Origin: Bacteroidota bacterium
GTDB lineage: Bacteria > Bacteroidota > Bacteroidia > Bacteroidales > Lentimicrobiaceae
Assembly: GCA_023434665.1 (NCBI GenBank)
Contig: JAEYSM010000016.1
Location: 162,184 to 226,183 of the forward strand
DNA: 64,000 nucleotides
Direction: 5' to 3'
In this document: positions 26,127 through 32,820 of the stretch, piece after piece
How positions within the stretch are numbered: the first letter of the stretch is position 1
How the letters are laid out: every line of letters begins with the position of its first letter
Notes under the pieces: model-generated
What the model was told of the DNA's origin: nothing
Databases searched by the model: none
Seen by the model: the letters and a program-made list of their open reading frames with translations, nothing else
Program-made: the position numbers and the translations under genes

Positions 26127-26192
26127 CGTTTGCCGGAGTATCACCAAAGTATCACCAAAGAGTCAATAAAGAGTCATTAAGGACTTGTCCAT
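26127..26192 (+). repeat. 11-mer array A
   Basis: Six consecutive 11-base units in fixed phase. Two are GTATCACCAAA, followed by GAGTCAATAAA and GAGTCATTAAG, with weaker units at each edge. Confidence 0.75.
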
Positions 26193-26365
26193 ATGAGGGT
26201 TATAGGGTCAGCTGATGATTTTTTCCAGATTCCGGGTCATTTTCTGGAATAGATCGCGGCTGTTAGCGAGGCTTTAACCGCAGGAAGGCAGGTATGTTTG
26301 TCTTCGGCATTTTTCATATTCATCCTCAGTAATGTTTCAGGGGCACTCCCTCTTCCTCGGGTTAG

Positions 26366-26437
26366 GTGCGGGGTAAGTACGGGGTAAGTACGGGGTATGT
26401 ACGGGGTAAGTACGGGTTAGGTGCGGGTTGAGTACGG
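26366..26437 (+). repeat. 11-mer array B, unit GTACGGGGTAA
   Basis: Six full 11-base units plus a partial one. The unit GTACGGGGTAA varies at positions 3, 9, 10 and 11; no length variation among units. Confidence 0.9.
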
Positions 26438-26531
26438 CCAAGGCAAAGGGCAACGCCAAGGCCAAAGCACCACGAAAACTCTGCAAAGGCCAGGCCGTTA
26501 GCCTTTGGTTTTGGCCTTCGCCGGTTCTACT

Positions 26532-26566
26532 CTGACATCTGACATCTGACATCAGTCATCTGACAT
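26532..26566 (+). repeat. Heptad array, unit CTGACAT
   Basis: Five 7-base units: three exact CTGACAT, one CAGTCAT, then CTGACAT again, in unbroken phase. Confidence 0.88.
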
Positions 26567-26584
26567 AGGATTGTTGGTCAATAC

Positions 26585-26612
26585 ACTAACGACTAACCAC
26601 TAACCACTAAAA
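26585..26612 (+). repeat. Heptad array, unit ACTAACC
   Basis: Four 7-base units: ACTAACG, two ACTAACC and ACTAAAA. Confidence 0.85.
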
Positions 26613-26652
26613 GCCCATTGCTGTTGTTGCGCAATACACAGCAACGCCGCGC

Positions 26653-26709
26653 CTGGCGCGGAAAATCTCTGGCATCAAATATGAAGAACCAATTTTTTTC
26701 ACTTCATAT
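26653..26709 (+). repeat. Dispersed ~50-bp element, copy 2
   Basis: CTGGCGCGGAAA with a 4-base deletion relative to the other copies, then ATCTCTGGCAT, AAATATGAAG and a run of seven T. A palindromic CCGCGCC/GGCGCGG precedes it (26647-26661), and ATATGAAG/CTTCATAT (26679-26686, 26702-26709) would fold across the T run. Confidence 0.65.
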
Positions 26710-26783
26710 GAAATTATCATGTCAATTGGTTTGACTAACGAGAATGGTCGATGACTCCTTTATAATGGTTGCCCCGCACTCGC

Positions 26784-26818
26784 AACCCCCAACCCTCAAC
26801 TATCAACCATCAACCATC
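26784..26818 (-). repeat. Heptad array overlapping a stop codon, unit GATGGTT
   Basis: On the minus strand, five units: two GATGGTT, then GATAGTT, GAGGGTT, GGGGGTT. The last codons and the TGA stop of the gene at 26810 lie inside the first two units. Confidence 0.88.
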
Positions 26819-27175
26819 ATACTCTTTCATTGCCGGATCAATGCAGGTAGTGAACTTGTTGATGTTGAAATCGATTCCGGTGTCTGCGCAATAACTCCTC
26901 AGGTCCTGGTAATAAAACGCATTCTTGTCCCGGAATTTTGCGAGCAAAAGAACATCGTAGTAAGGTGGCTGATAAAACTCCAGTGCACGGTCATTATCCT
27001 GCGTCTCTGAAAAATTCTGTAAGAAAATCCACTTATTCAGTTCATCATGTGGGGATATAACGATATATACAATCGGCTCCCGCAGGTCGGCCCGAGCGAG
27101 TAAAGGTCGCCCCCTGAGATGGTGGTAGTGCTGGCAAATTTTCTTTGCCTGTATCAATGATAAAGGTGTTGCCAT
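26810..27175 (-). CDS. Hypothetical protein ending inside a heptad array
   Basis: A 121-residue protein, family not recognised. It begins MATPLSLIQAKKICQHYHHLRGR and has alternating hydrophobic strands (EPIVYIVIS, YDVLLLAKFRDKNAFYYQDLR) like a small alpha-beta domain; no signal peptide. The ATG at 27175 is favoured by an AAGGAGAG Shine-Dalgarno-like sequence 4 bases upstream, unusual for Bacteroidota; the frame is open to 27235. Its final residues DG and stop are formed by the heptad repeat. Confidence 0.6.
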   Translation of the reverse strand: MATPLSLIQAKKICQHYHHLRGRPLLARADLREPIVYIVISPHDELNKWIFLQNFSETQDNDRALEFYQPPYYDVLLLAKFRDKNAFYYQDLRSYCADTGIDFNINKFTTCIDPAMKEYDG

Positions 27176-27391
27176 TATTCTCTCCTTAAAGGATGAAAAA
27201 TTACTAGGGATAGGTGATAAAAACAAGCCCGACAATCATTATATCGCCCGACTGATCAGGATCCTGGCCGCTGGAGTAGTGTCTGGAAGTACTAAGTATC
27301 ATCTGGCCGATGGTAGCGGATCTCATGTATTGTAGTTAAATAGCATGCCATCATTTCGAGAAGGGTGAATTTGCCTCTATTGACCCGGGAT

Positions 27392-27419
27392 AAAAAAAGA
27401 CCCCCATCGATAGAGGGCC
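27392..27419 (-). terminator. Orphan terminator-like hairpin
   Basis: On the minus strand GGCCCTC and GGGGGTC arms are followed by seven T. It lies ~117 bases beyond the purL terminator with no gene between; the interval 27420-27535 might hold a small RNA, but no clear promoter box was seen. Apart from the two hairpins, 27176-27586 shows nothing recognisable. Confidence 0.5.
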
Positions 27420-27535
27420 TTGCTTTCGGGGTAAATAGTGGTTGACCTTTGTTGGTTCTTTTGGAAACAGTTACTTCTGCTGCAAATTTCCGACTCGTTT
27501 ACAGGTGTGCCAATAACCCCAAAGGGGTATTTACC

Positions 27536-27565
27536 ATAAAAAATCCCCTCGGTATGAGGGGATTT
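27536..27565 (-). terminator. Terminator after purL
   Basis: AAATCCCCTC and GAGGGGATTT pair perfectly around a 5-nt loop, followed on the minus strand by six T residues, 22 bases past the purL stop. Confidence 0.92.
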
Positions 27566-27586
27566 AAAGATATGATCATCAATGAA

Positions 27587-29812
27587 TTAAGACATCAGCT
27601 TTTCTATTGCGGTATCATAAGCCTGCTTCCAGTCGCGTATATGTCCCCAGTCGCCGCCATCGATCCGCAGATGACCATCTCCAGATACTTTTCCAAGCAG
27701 CGTAAAGGCCTGATCGCCCAAAGCAGCTTCAAACTTGGCCTGATCCTGTGGACGAACGCTGACCACCACGCGGCTTTGTGATTCGCCAAATAGCCAGGCA
27801 TCTTTCCTGATACCCTCCTGCGTGTTCACTTCGAATCCAAGGTTGCTATGCATACAGCTTTCTACAAGGGCAACAAAAAGCCCACCTTCGGAAATATCGT
27901 GTGCGGAAAGTAGCTGCTTGCCTTTGTTCAGTCTGATAATGGTTTCCTGTAACTGGTATTCTTCCTCCAGATCGAAGTATGGAACCGGGCTGTAGTCCAC
28001 ACCCTGTATATGGTGCAGATACTCCGAACAGTTAATATCGTCCCGCTGTGTTCCCAACAGATAGATCAGGTCACCATCATTCCTGAAGAACATCGTTAGC
28101 TTCTCATCAATTTGCTCCAGAACACCCACCATCCCTATCGTAGGCGTCGGATAAACGGGTCCATCCTGCGATTGGTTGTAAAAACTAACATTACCCCCGG
28201 TAACGGGAGTTCCCAGTTTCTTACAAGCCTCACCCATGCCCTTGATGGCATGAACAAACTGGTAGTAAACCTCAGGGTTGTAAGGATTACCAAAGTTCAG
28301 GCAGTTCGTAATGGCTACGGGGATGCCTCCGCTACATACGATATTCCTTGCAGCCTCACTAACTGCGATCATCCCTCCTTTGAAAGGATCAGCAAAGACA
28401 TACCGACTGTTACAGTCGGTTGTACAGGCCAGTGCCTTGGTGGTATCATGCACCCGCACCACAGCCGCGTCGCTCGGCAGATTCGTGTGTGTATTACCAG
28501 TGCCTACCATGGAATCGTACTGCTCATATACCCATCTTTTGCTCGCGATGTTCGGAAGCTGGATCATCTGGAAAGCAACTTCTGTTAGATCAGCCGGTAC
28601 AGCAACCGTTGCCGGGTCGAAATTTTTGATCTCTTCGAAGTACGCAGGTTCCTTATACTCGCGCTTATAGATCGGTGCACCACCACCTAATACCAGACTT
28701 TCTGCAGGCACTTCAGCTATCAGGGTGTCTCCCATGAAATACTTCAGGGATTTATCCTCTGTGACCTCACCGATCTGCACGCAGTGTATATCCCATTTAT
28801 CAAACAGCTGCTGGATCTCAGATTCGCGACCCTTCTTAACAACGATCAGCATCCGCTCCTGACTTTCACTCAGCAGCATCTCCCAGGGCTTCATGTTTTC
28901 CTGACGAGTAGGAACTTTGTCAAGATGAATGATCATCCCATGTTCGCCCTTGGCGCTCATTTCACTGGTGGAACAGGTAATACCGGCTGCGCCCATATCC
29001 TGCATCCCTACCAAAGCGCCTGTTTCTACTGCTTCCAGGCAGGCCTCCAATAGTTTCTTCTCCTCAAAGGGATCACCGACCTGTACGGCAGGCAGTTGCT
29101 CGACGCTGTCTTCTGTAATATCTGCAGACGCGAAGGATGCTCCTCCAATGCCGTCCTTTCCGGTTGCCGCACCCACTATGAACACGGGATTTCCCGCGCC
29201 ATGGCTGGTCGCGCTCACCATATGGCCAGCTTTGATCACACCAACACTCATCGCATTCACAAGTGGATTGGTTTGGTAACAGTTTTCAAAATAGATTTCT
29301 CCGCCTACCGTTGGAACACCGAAGCAGTTGCCATAGTGTCCGATACCTTTCACTACACCTTTTAACAACCATTTTGTCTTAGGATGATCAAGCTTTCCGA
29401 AGCGCAGGGAGTTCAGCGCCGCAATCGGCCTCGCACCCATCGTAAATATATCGCGGTGAATCCCTCCGACACCGGTCGCTGCTCCCTGAAAGGGTTCAAT
29501 TGCAGAGGGGTGGTTGTGCGATTCGATCTTGAAAACACAACCCCAGCCATCGCCAATGTCCACCAGGCCGGCATTTTCCTCTCCTGCTTTCACGAGAAGT
29601 CGCTCGCCTTCCCTTGGAAGGGTCTTTAGCCAGGTTATAGAATTCTTGTAACTACAATGCTCGCTCCACATCACCGAGTACATCGCGGTTTCATTAAAAT
29701 TCGGCGTGCGCCCAAGTATCTGTTTGATCTGTTCAAATTCCTCTGCAGTCAGCCCCAGCTTCTGAGCCTGCTCCAGTGTAGCTTCCTGCGGAGTATGCAT
29801 CGTAACGTCCAT
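27587..29812 (-). CDS. purL: Phosphoribosylformylglycinamidine synthase II
   Basis: The ATP-dependent FGAM synthase subunit of purine synthesis (FGAR to FGAM), of the short type that works with separate PurQ and PurS. About 741 residues from the ATG at 29812 fit this class. Seen in order: N-terminal FNETAMYSVMWSEHCSYKNS (~31-50), KIESHNHPSAIEPFQGAATGVGG (~92-114), IGGASFAS (~220), QDMGAAGITCSTSEM (~267), and the second half with NCLNFGNP, TGGNVSFYNQ and SAHDISEGGLFVAL. A -7 box 16 bases upstream supports this start over 29830; 29800 is another possibility. No purQ or purS is nearby. Confidence 0.95.
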   Translation of the reverse strand: MDVTMHTPQEATLEQAQKLGLTAEEFEQIKQILGRTPNFNETAMYSVMWSEHCSYKNSITWLKTLPREGERLLVKAGEENAGLVDIGDGWGCVFKIESHNHPSAIEPFQGAATGVGGIHRDIFTMGARPIAALNSLRFGKLDHPKTKWLLKGVVKGIGHYGNCFGVPTVGGEIYFENCYQTNPLVNAMSVGVIKAGHMVSATSHGAGNPVFIVGAATGKDGIGGASFASADITEDSVEQLPAVQVGDPFEEKKLLEACLEAVETGALVGMQDMGAAGITCSTSEMSAKGEHGMIIHLDKVPTRQENMKPWEMLLSESQERMLIVVKKGRESEIQQLFDKWDIHCVQIGEVTEDKSLKYFMGDTLIAEVPAESLVLGGGAPIYKREYKEPAYFEEIKNFDPATVAVPADLTEVAFQMIQLPNIASKRWVYEQYDSMVGTGNTHTNLPSDAAVVRVHDTTKALACTTDCNSRYVFADPFKGGMIAVSEAARNIVCSGGIPVAITNCLNFGNPYNPEVYYQFVHAIKGMGEACKKLGTPVTGGNVSFYNQSQDGPVYPTPTIGMVGVLEQIDEKLTMFFRNDGDLIYLLGTQRDDINCSEYLHHIQGVDYSPVPYFDLEEEYQLQETIIRLNKGKQLLSAHDISEGGLFVALVESCMHSNLGFEVNTQEGIRKDAWLFGESQSRVVVSVRPQDQAKFEAALGDQAFTLLGKVSGDGHLRIDGGDWGHIRDWKQAYDTAIEKLMS

Positions 29813-29827
29813 ATGAAAAAGAAAACG

Positions 29828-29835
29828 CAAAGGTA
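29828..29835 (-). promoter_or_regulatory. -7 box of purL
   Basis: Minus-strand TACCTTTG matches TAnnTTTG and ends 15 bases before the chosen purL ATG, implying a leader of only about 10 bases. Confidence 0.55.
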
Positions 29836-29967
29836 GGAGATTTTTGGGGCCACTGACCCCTCACTTAAGCCCTTTAGCGTTCAGTGTTTACCGATCGCTC
29901 TACGGCATTCACCGACCAGCTTGTTAGCTCTACCTATTCACCTGTCGTGAACCAGCCCTGGCAGCGG

Positions 29968-29975
29968 TAGTTTTG
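29968..29975 (+). promoter_or_regulatory. -7 box before small membrane protein gene
   Basis: TAGTTTTG matches TAnnTTTG; no clear -33 partner was seen. Confidence 0.45.
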
Positions 29976-30000
29976 ACCTGTCAATCAAAATCACAATCAT

Positions 30001-30222
30001 ATGTCACATTCACTAAGGGTAAGCGAATCGATGTACCGTCTGACCACCGCCAAAAGCGTGCTTTATATTGTAATGACCGTATTAAGCGTCATGATCCTGT
30101 TACTTTCCTACAGACTCGCGGCAAGTGGAAGAGACCATTCAGTAAACACACCTCCCGCCGAGGAAATATCCGGTTCCGCTCATCAACCCATTATATTGGA
30201 TGAAGTCATTGTTCGTCCCTAA
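30001..30222 (+). CDS. Small single-pass membrane protein
   Basis: A 73-residue protein, not recognised. One hydrophobic helix (residues ~20-42, LYIVMTVLSVMILLLSYRLA) is followed by a polar ~30-residue tail ending LDEVIVRP. A gene is supported by context: a TAnnTTTG box (TAGTTTTG, 29968-29975) lies 25 bases upstream and a terminator hairpin begins at the stop codon. The region 29836-29967 upstream shows nothing else. Confidence 0.5.
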   Translation: MSHSLRVSESMYRLTTAKSVLYIVMTVLSVMILLLSYRLAASGRDHSVNTPPAEEISGSAHQPIILDEVIVRP

Positions 30223-30246
30223 AATGGCCAGTTGTCTGGCTGTTTT
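30221..30246 (+). terminator. Terminator after small membrane protein gene
   Basis: AAAATGGCCAG and CTGGCTGTTTT pair around TTGT with one T-G wobble, overlapping the TAA stop by two bases. Confidence 0.75.
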
Positions 30247-30303
30247 ATGACCCTGATCATAGATTAGCGTATCTGATAGATGGATCTTTGGCGAAAATCG
30301 CAT

Positions 30304-30726
30304 ATGAAAACGTTTCTCCTCAGCATTTTTGCTGTACTATCACTTTGTGTCCTGGCACCTTCAGTCATGTTTGCCCAATCCGGCACGTCGACTTCATCAC
30401 CACAGCCAGAGTTGAATAACGGCCGGAAATGGAAAGCGAATCAGGAAACAACAACTGCGATCCGGAATATGATGCAGCTCGTTCAATCTCATTCAGGAGA
30501 AAATATCGAAAGCTACAGGGCATTGAAAGGAAAGCTTCAAAAGGAACTGCAGTACATTTTTGAAAACTGTAGCATGAAAGGTAAAGCTCACGACCAGTTG
30601 CATAGTTATATCGTTCCCCTGAGAGATCTCATAAAACAACTGGATCAGGATGAACTGAGCGAACTCAGAAAATCAAAAGCCGGGCTGGAAGCTCACCTGT
30701 CCCGATATGCTACCATTTTTGAGTAG
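30304..30726 (+). CDS. Secreted helical protein of unknown function
   Basis: A 140-residue protein with a signal peptide ending SVMFAQ. The mature part looks all-helical and polar (TTAIRNMMQLVQSH, IESYRALKGKLQKELQYIFENCSMKGKAHDQLHSYIVPLRDLIKQLDQDELSELRK). The start ATG at 30304 places the signal peptide at the N-terminus; upstream ATG at 30280 would extend it. The same overall design is seen in the protein at 61144. No homolog recognised; function unknown. Confidence 0.7.
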   Translation: MKTFLLSIFAVLSLCVLAPSVMFAQSGTSTSSPQPELNNGRKWKANQETTTAIRNMMQLVQSHSGENIESYRALKGKLQKELQYIFENCSMKGKAHDQLHSYIVPLRDLIKQLDQDELSELRKSKAGLEAHLSRYATIFE

Positions 30727-30734
30727 AAGAGACT

Positions 30735-31184
30735 TTAAAATTTACTGTAGGTATAATAACACGTCCGGGTGCTGCCCAGAGCATGTTGGGACACATCCAC
30801 TCTCATTGAAGAGAAGTTGGAATCTATCGTCATATAATGCATGCCATGATAGCCTGGTGTGGTTTCTCCGCGAAATGTATGCTTTTTGACAGCGAGATCT
30901 CCTGAAAAATAAAAGAGCGAATTCCCAAAAAGTATCGTGGTGTCTGAGTTTTGAACAATAGTGGGTTCTGTCGTCAGATAGGTGGTATCATTGGTGATCA
31001 CGCCAGTAGGCACATCACGTTGCGCGCAATACCGGACACCATTTCCCCAGGTGCCGCTGATCTTTGCGAACAATTCCTGGTTCGTTTGCGGTGGCCCGGA
31101 TACTGCAGGCTCGTCATTGTCCTTAGTACAACTGATAAGGAGGGACAGCATGAAAAACGTCGGGATCAGAAGGGTTTTCATCAT
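30735..31184 (-). CDS. Small lipoprotein of unknown function
   Basis: A 149-residue lipoprotein (lipobox LLISC) with a mature domain rich in beta strands and with conserved-looking aromatic and Cys residues (GTWGNGVRYCAQRD, TCYYTYSKF). It has the appearance of a lipocalin-like or DUF-type Bacteroidota lipoprotein, but I cannot assign a family. It converges with the secreted helical protein gene 8 bases away. Two adjacent ATGs (31184, 31181) can start it. Confidence 0.7.
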   Translation of the reverse strand: MMKTLLIPTFFMLSLLISCTKDNDEPAVSGPPQTNQELFAKISGTWGNGVRYCAQRDVPTGVITNDTTYLTTEPTIVQNSDTTILFGNSLFYFSGDLAVKKHTFRGETTPGYHGMHYMTIDSNFSSMRVDVSQHALGSTRTCYYTYSKF

Positions 31185-31336
31185 TCATAATCACTGTTGT
31201 CCGGGGAAACCCGCCATATCTCTGAAACGCAGACTCAGCCTCTATGATTCTCCCAAAGTTACGGTTACAGCCGGGGGTTTAGTTACGGATCTGAGAAAAC
31301 CAGCCAAATCACACCCCAGAACGAGCCAAAGCCCTT

Positions 31337-31453
31337 CGAGGTACCAGCTACCTTCCTTGTAGGTTCCTTGTACCTTCCTTGAAGGTTCCAACTAACTGGC
31401 ATAATACCAGGGGACGGTGTCGTACATACGTCTTACTGGTGTCCTATTGGTGT
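31337..31453 (+). repeat. 11-mer array C
   Basis: Eleven-base units with fixed phase: CTACCTTCCTT, GTAGGTTCCTT, GTACCTTCCTT and GAAGGTTCCAA lie at 31348-31391. A second recognisable pair, CTTACTGGTGT and CCTATTGGTGT, lies at 31432-31453. The stretch between is more diverged. Confidence 0.75.
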
Positions 31454-31740
31454 CATGTAAACCCTATGTACGAAAACCTTATTCGGTTGGATTTTCGTCG
31501 CGTACCGGTAAAAAACGAGCCAAAACCCATAGCAAAATGCAAACGGAATGCCTGTGGAGGGTCAAGTACAGTACAAAACACCAGAAACCAATCTCCCTTC
31601 TTGATGGGTAGGTGTTACTTTTAAAAATATCTGTACGAATCAGTAGAACTCAACTTCTGATTTTTACCGGACAGCAATAATTAGTTATTTGTACCAATCC
31701 CTGTCTCTGAGCCACTGATCGACCACCTCCCACCACGGTA

Positions 31741-31795
31741 TCATCAGCAAGTCATCACGGAGTCACCAAGGAGTCATCACGGAGTCATCCCCCCT
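31741..31795 (+). repeat. 11-mer array D, unit TCATCACGGAG
   Basis: Five 11-base units in unbroken phase: two exact TCATCACGGAG, and TCATCAGCAAG, TCACCAAGGAG and TCATCCCCCCT variants. Confidence 0.9.
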
Positions 31796-31838
31796 TGTCG
31801 TTCGGCTTAACAATCAATAAATTATCTGAATATGGTTC

Positions 31839-31889
31839 AAAAAAATGCCCCCGCATTTTCTGTGCCAGAGATTTTCTTTCCGCTCCTGG
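31839..31889 (-). repeat. Dispersed ~50-bp element, copy 3
   Basis: On the minus strand it starts CAGGAGCGGAAAGAAAAT, continues CTCTGGCA and ends in an AAAATGC/GCATTTT hairpin with seven T. It lacks the 4-base deletion of copy 2, as copy 1 does. Confidence 0.7.
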
Positions 31890-31974
31890 CTTGATTCAGA
31901 CTCAGGTAGCGCTACCACTGCTACCATTTTTTTCGGCGAAACTGGCGGAAATTTGTTGCAAACTATGAAACAGG

Positions 31975-32454
31975 ATGGACCTCGTACTCATTCTATTTGG
32001 AGCACTCGCAATTCTTCTTGGGATCATCGGGAGTGTACTTCCCTTTCTGCCGGGAGCGCCTCTGGCCTGGATCGGTCTGCTCCTGCTGCAATTCACTGAC
32101 CGGATTGAGTATTCGACCAGCTTCCTCGTCATTACTGCACTGATCACGGCAGCCATAGCGCTATTAGACTATCTGCTTCCGATCTGGTATGCAAAAAGGT
32201 CCGGAGGCACGAAATGGGGACAACGCGGCGCTCTGGCAGGCATGATCCTCGGTATTTTGGCAGGACCGTTAGGCATCATTATCGGACCGCTGATAGGTGC
32301 GTTTGCCGGAGAGCTCATTCATGATAGCAGGGACATGGGAAAGGCCCAGAAAGCCGCCTGGAATTCCTTCGTCGGTTTTTTGCTGAGCACCGGGATTCAG
32401 TTGGGCTGGTGTTTCGTCATCCTGTTCTGGTTTCTAAAGGCGATATTTAGTTGA
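31975..32454 (+). CDS. DUF456-family membrane protein
   Basis: A 159-residue protein with about four hydrophobic segments. The pattern LLGIIGSVLPFLPGAPLAWIGLLL near the N-terminus and GMILGILAGPLGIIIGPLIGAFAGEL in the middle are the duplicated glycine-rich hairpins of DUF456. Function is unknown. The GA of its TGA stop is the first two bases of a heptad array that runs on for 70 bases. Confidence 0.85.
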   Translation: MDLVLILFGALAILLGIIGSVLPFLPGAPLAWIGLLLLQFTDRIEYSTSFLVITALITAAIALLDYLLPIWYAKRSGGTKWGQRGALAGMILGILAGPLGIIIGPLIGAFAGELIHDSRDMGKAQKAAWNSFVGFLLSTGIQLGWCFVILFWFLKAIFS

Positions 32455-32522
32455 TGGTTGATGGTTGCTAGTTGTTGGTTCATGGCTGATGATCGAGAGA
32501 TGGCAGATGACGGGAGACAGAC
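32453..32522 (+). repeat. Heptad array starting in a stop codon
   Basis: Ten consecutive 7-base units: two GATGGTT, then GCTAGTT, GTTGGTT, CATGGCT, GATGATC and four increasingly diverged units (GAGAGAT, GGCAGAT, GACGGGA, GACAGAC). The array begins at the G of the upstream TGA stop. Confidence 0.85.
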
Positions 32523-32646
32523 CTCGCCTTAGCTTCAGTCCATCCGTCAGTGACCATCGGCATTTTTGATTCAACAAAAGAGAATGAAAAACGATAAGAG
32601 CGGCTAAAGTTCACCTAATTACTGTTGTCAAAATTAAGGCCCATCC

Positions 32647-32767
32647 GGAGTCAGACCGAAACCAGTAGGAAACCAGTACGATGTGTGATCGAAAGCGTTC
32701 CCTTGCCTTATGCAACCTGGCTGGAAGTTACAAGGAACCCAGAAGGTATCACGAAGGGTGGAGGCAT
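32647..32767 (+). repeat. 11-mer array E
   Basis: Eleven successive 11-base units. GAAACCAGTAG and GAAACCAGTAC are nearly identical; most others begin GA or GG and three end in AAG (GAAGTTACAAG, GAACCCAGAAG, GTATCACGAAG), showing conserved edges and variable centres. Together with the heptad array it fills most of the 366-base gap between DUF456 and the HmuY-like gene. Confidence 0.75.
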
Positions 32768-32820
32768 TAAGTAACACTATACCAATCAGGCCGAGGGTAT
32801 TTGACCGTGACCGTTGAAGA

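Larger units (their letters stand above)
25582..26809. other. Gene-poor repeat tract
   Basis: About 1.2 kb without a credible gene; the two short open frames inside (25706-25939, 26337-26552) translate the tandem repeats. In order it holds two heptad arrays, a REP-like palindrome, a hairpin with GGGTCGC/GCGACCC arms (26014-26036), dispersed element copy 1, two 11-mer arrays, a hairpin with 12-base arms (26455-26466 and 26510-26521, one mismatch), two further heptad arrays and dispersed element copy 2. A last heptad array starts at 26784 and runs into the 3' end of the next gene. Confidence 0.8.
31185..31974. other. Gene-poor repeat tract 2
   Basis: About 790 bases with no credible gene. It contains 11-mer array C (31337-31453), a ten-base direct repeat ACGAGCCAAA (31321, 31516), 11-mer array D (31741-31795) and dispersed element copy 3. 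The short open frames present run through repeats and lack protein-like composition. Confidence 0.75.

Noticed and set aside
25706..26552. Short open frames in the repeat tract (25706-25939, 26337-26552)
   Set aside because: They are translations of heptad and 11-mer repeats, with period-7 or period-11 residue patterns and no start signals.
25766..26820. Tandem arrays considered as CRISPR
   Set aside because: Units are 7 or 11 bases and directly abut; there are no 25-40 base repeats with unique spacers and no cas genes.
28112..29629. Several open frames antisense to purL
   Set aside because: Overlapping one another and purL, which is unambiguous; no family resemblance.
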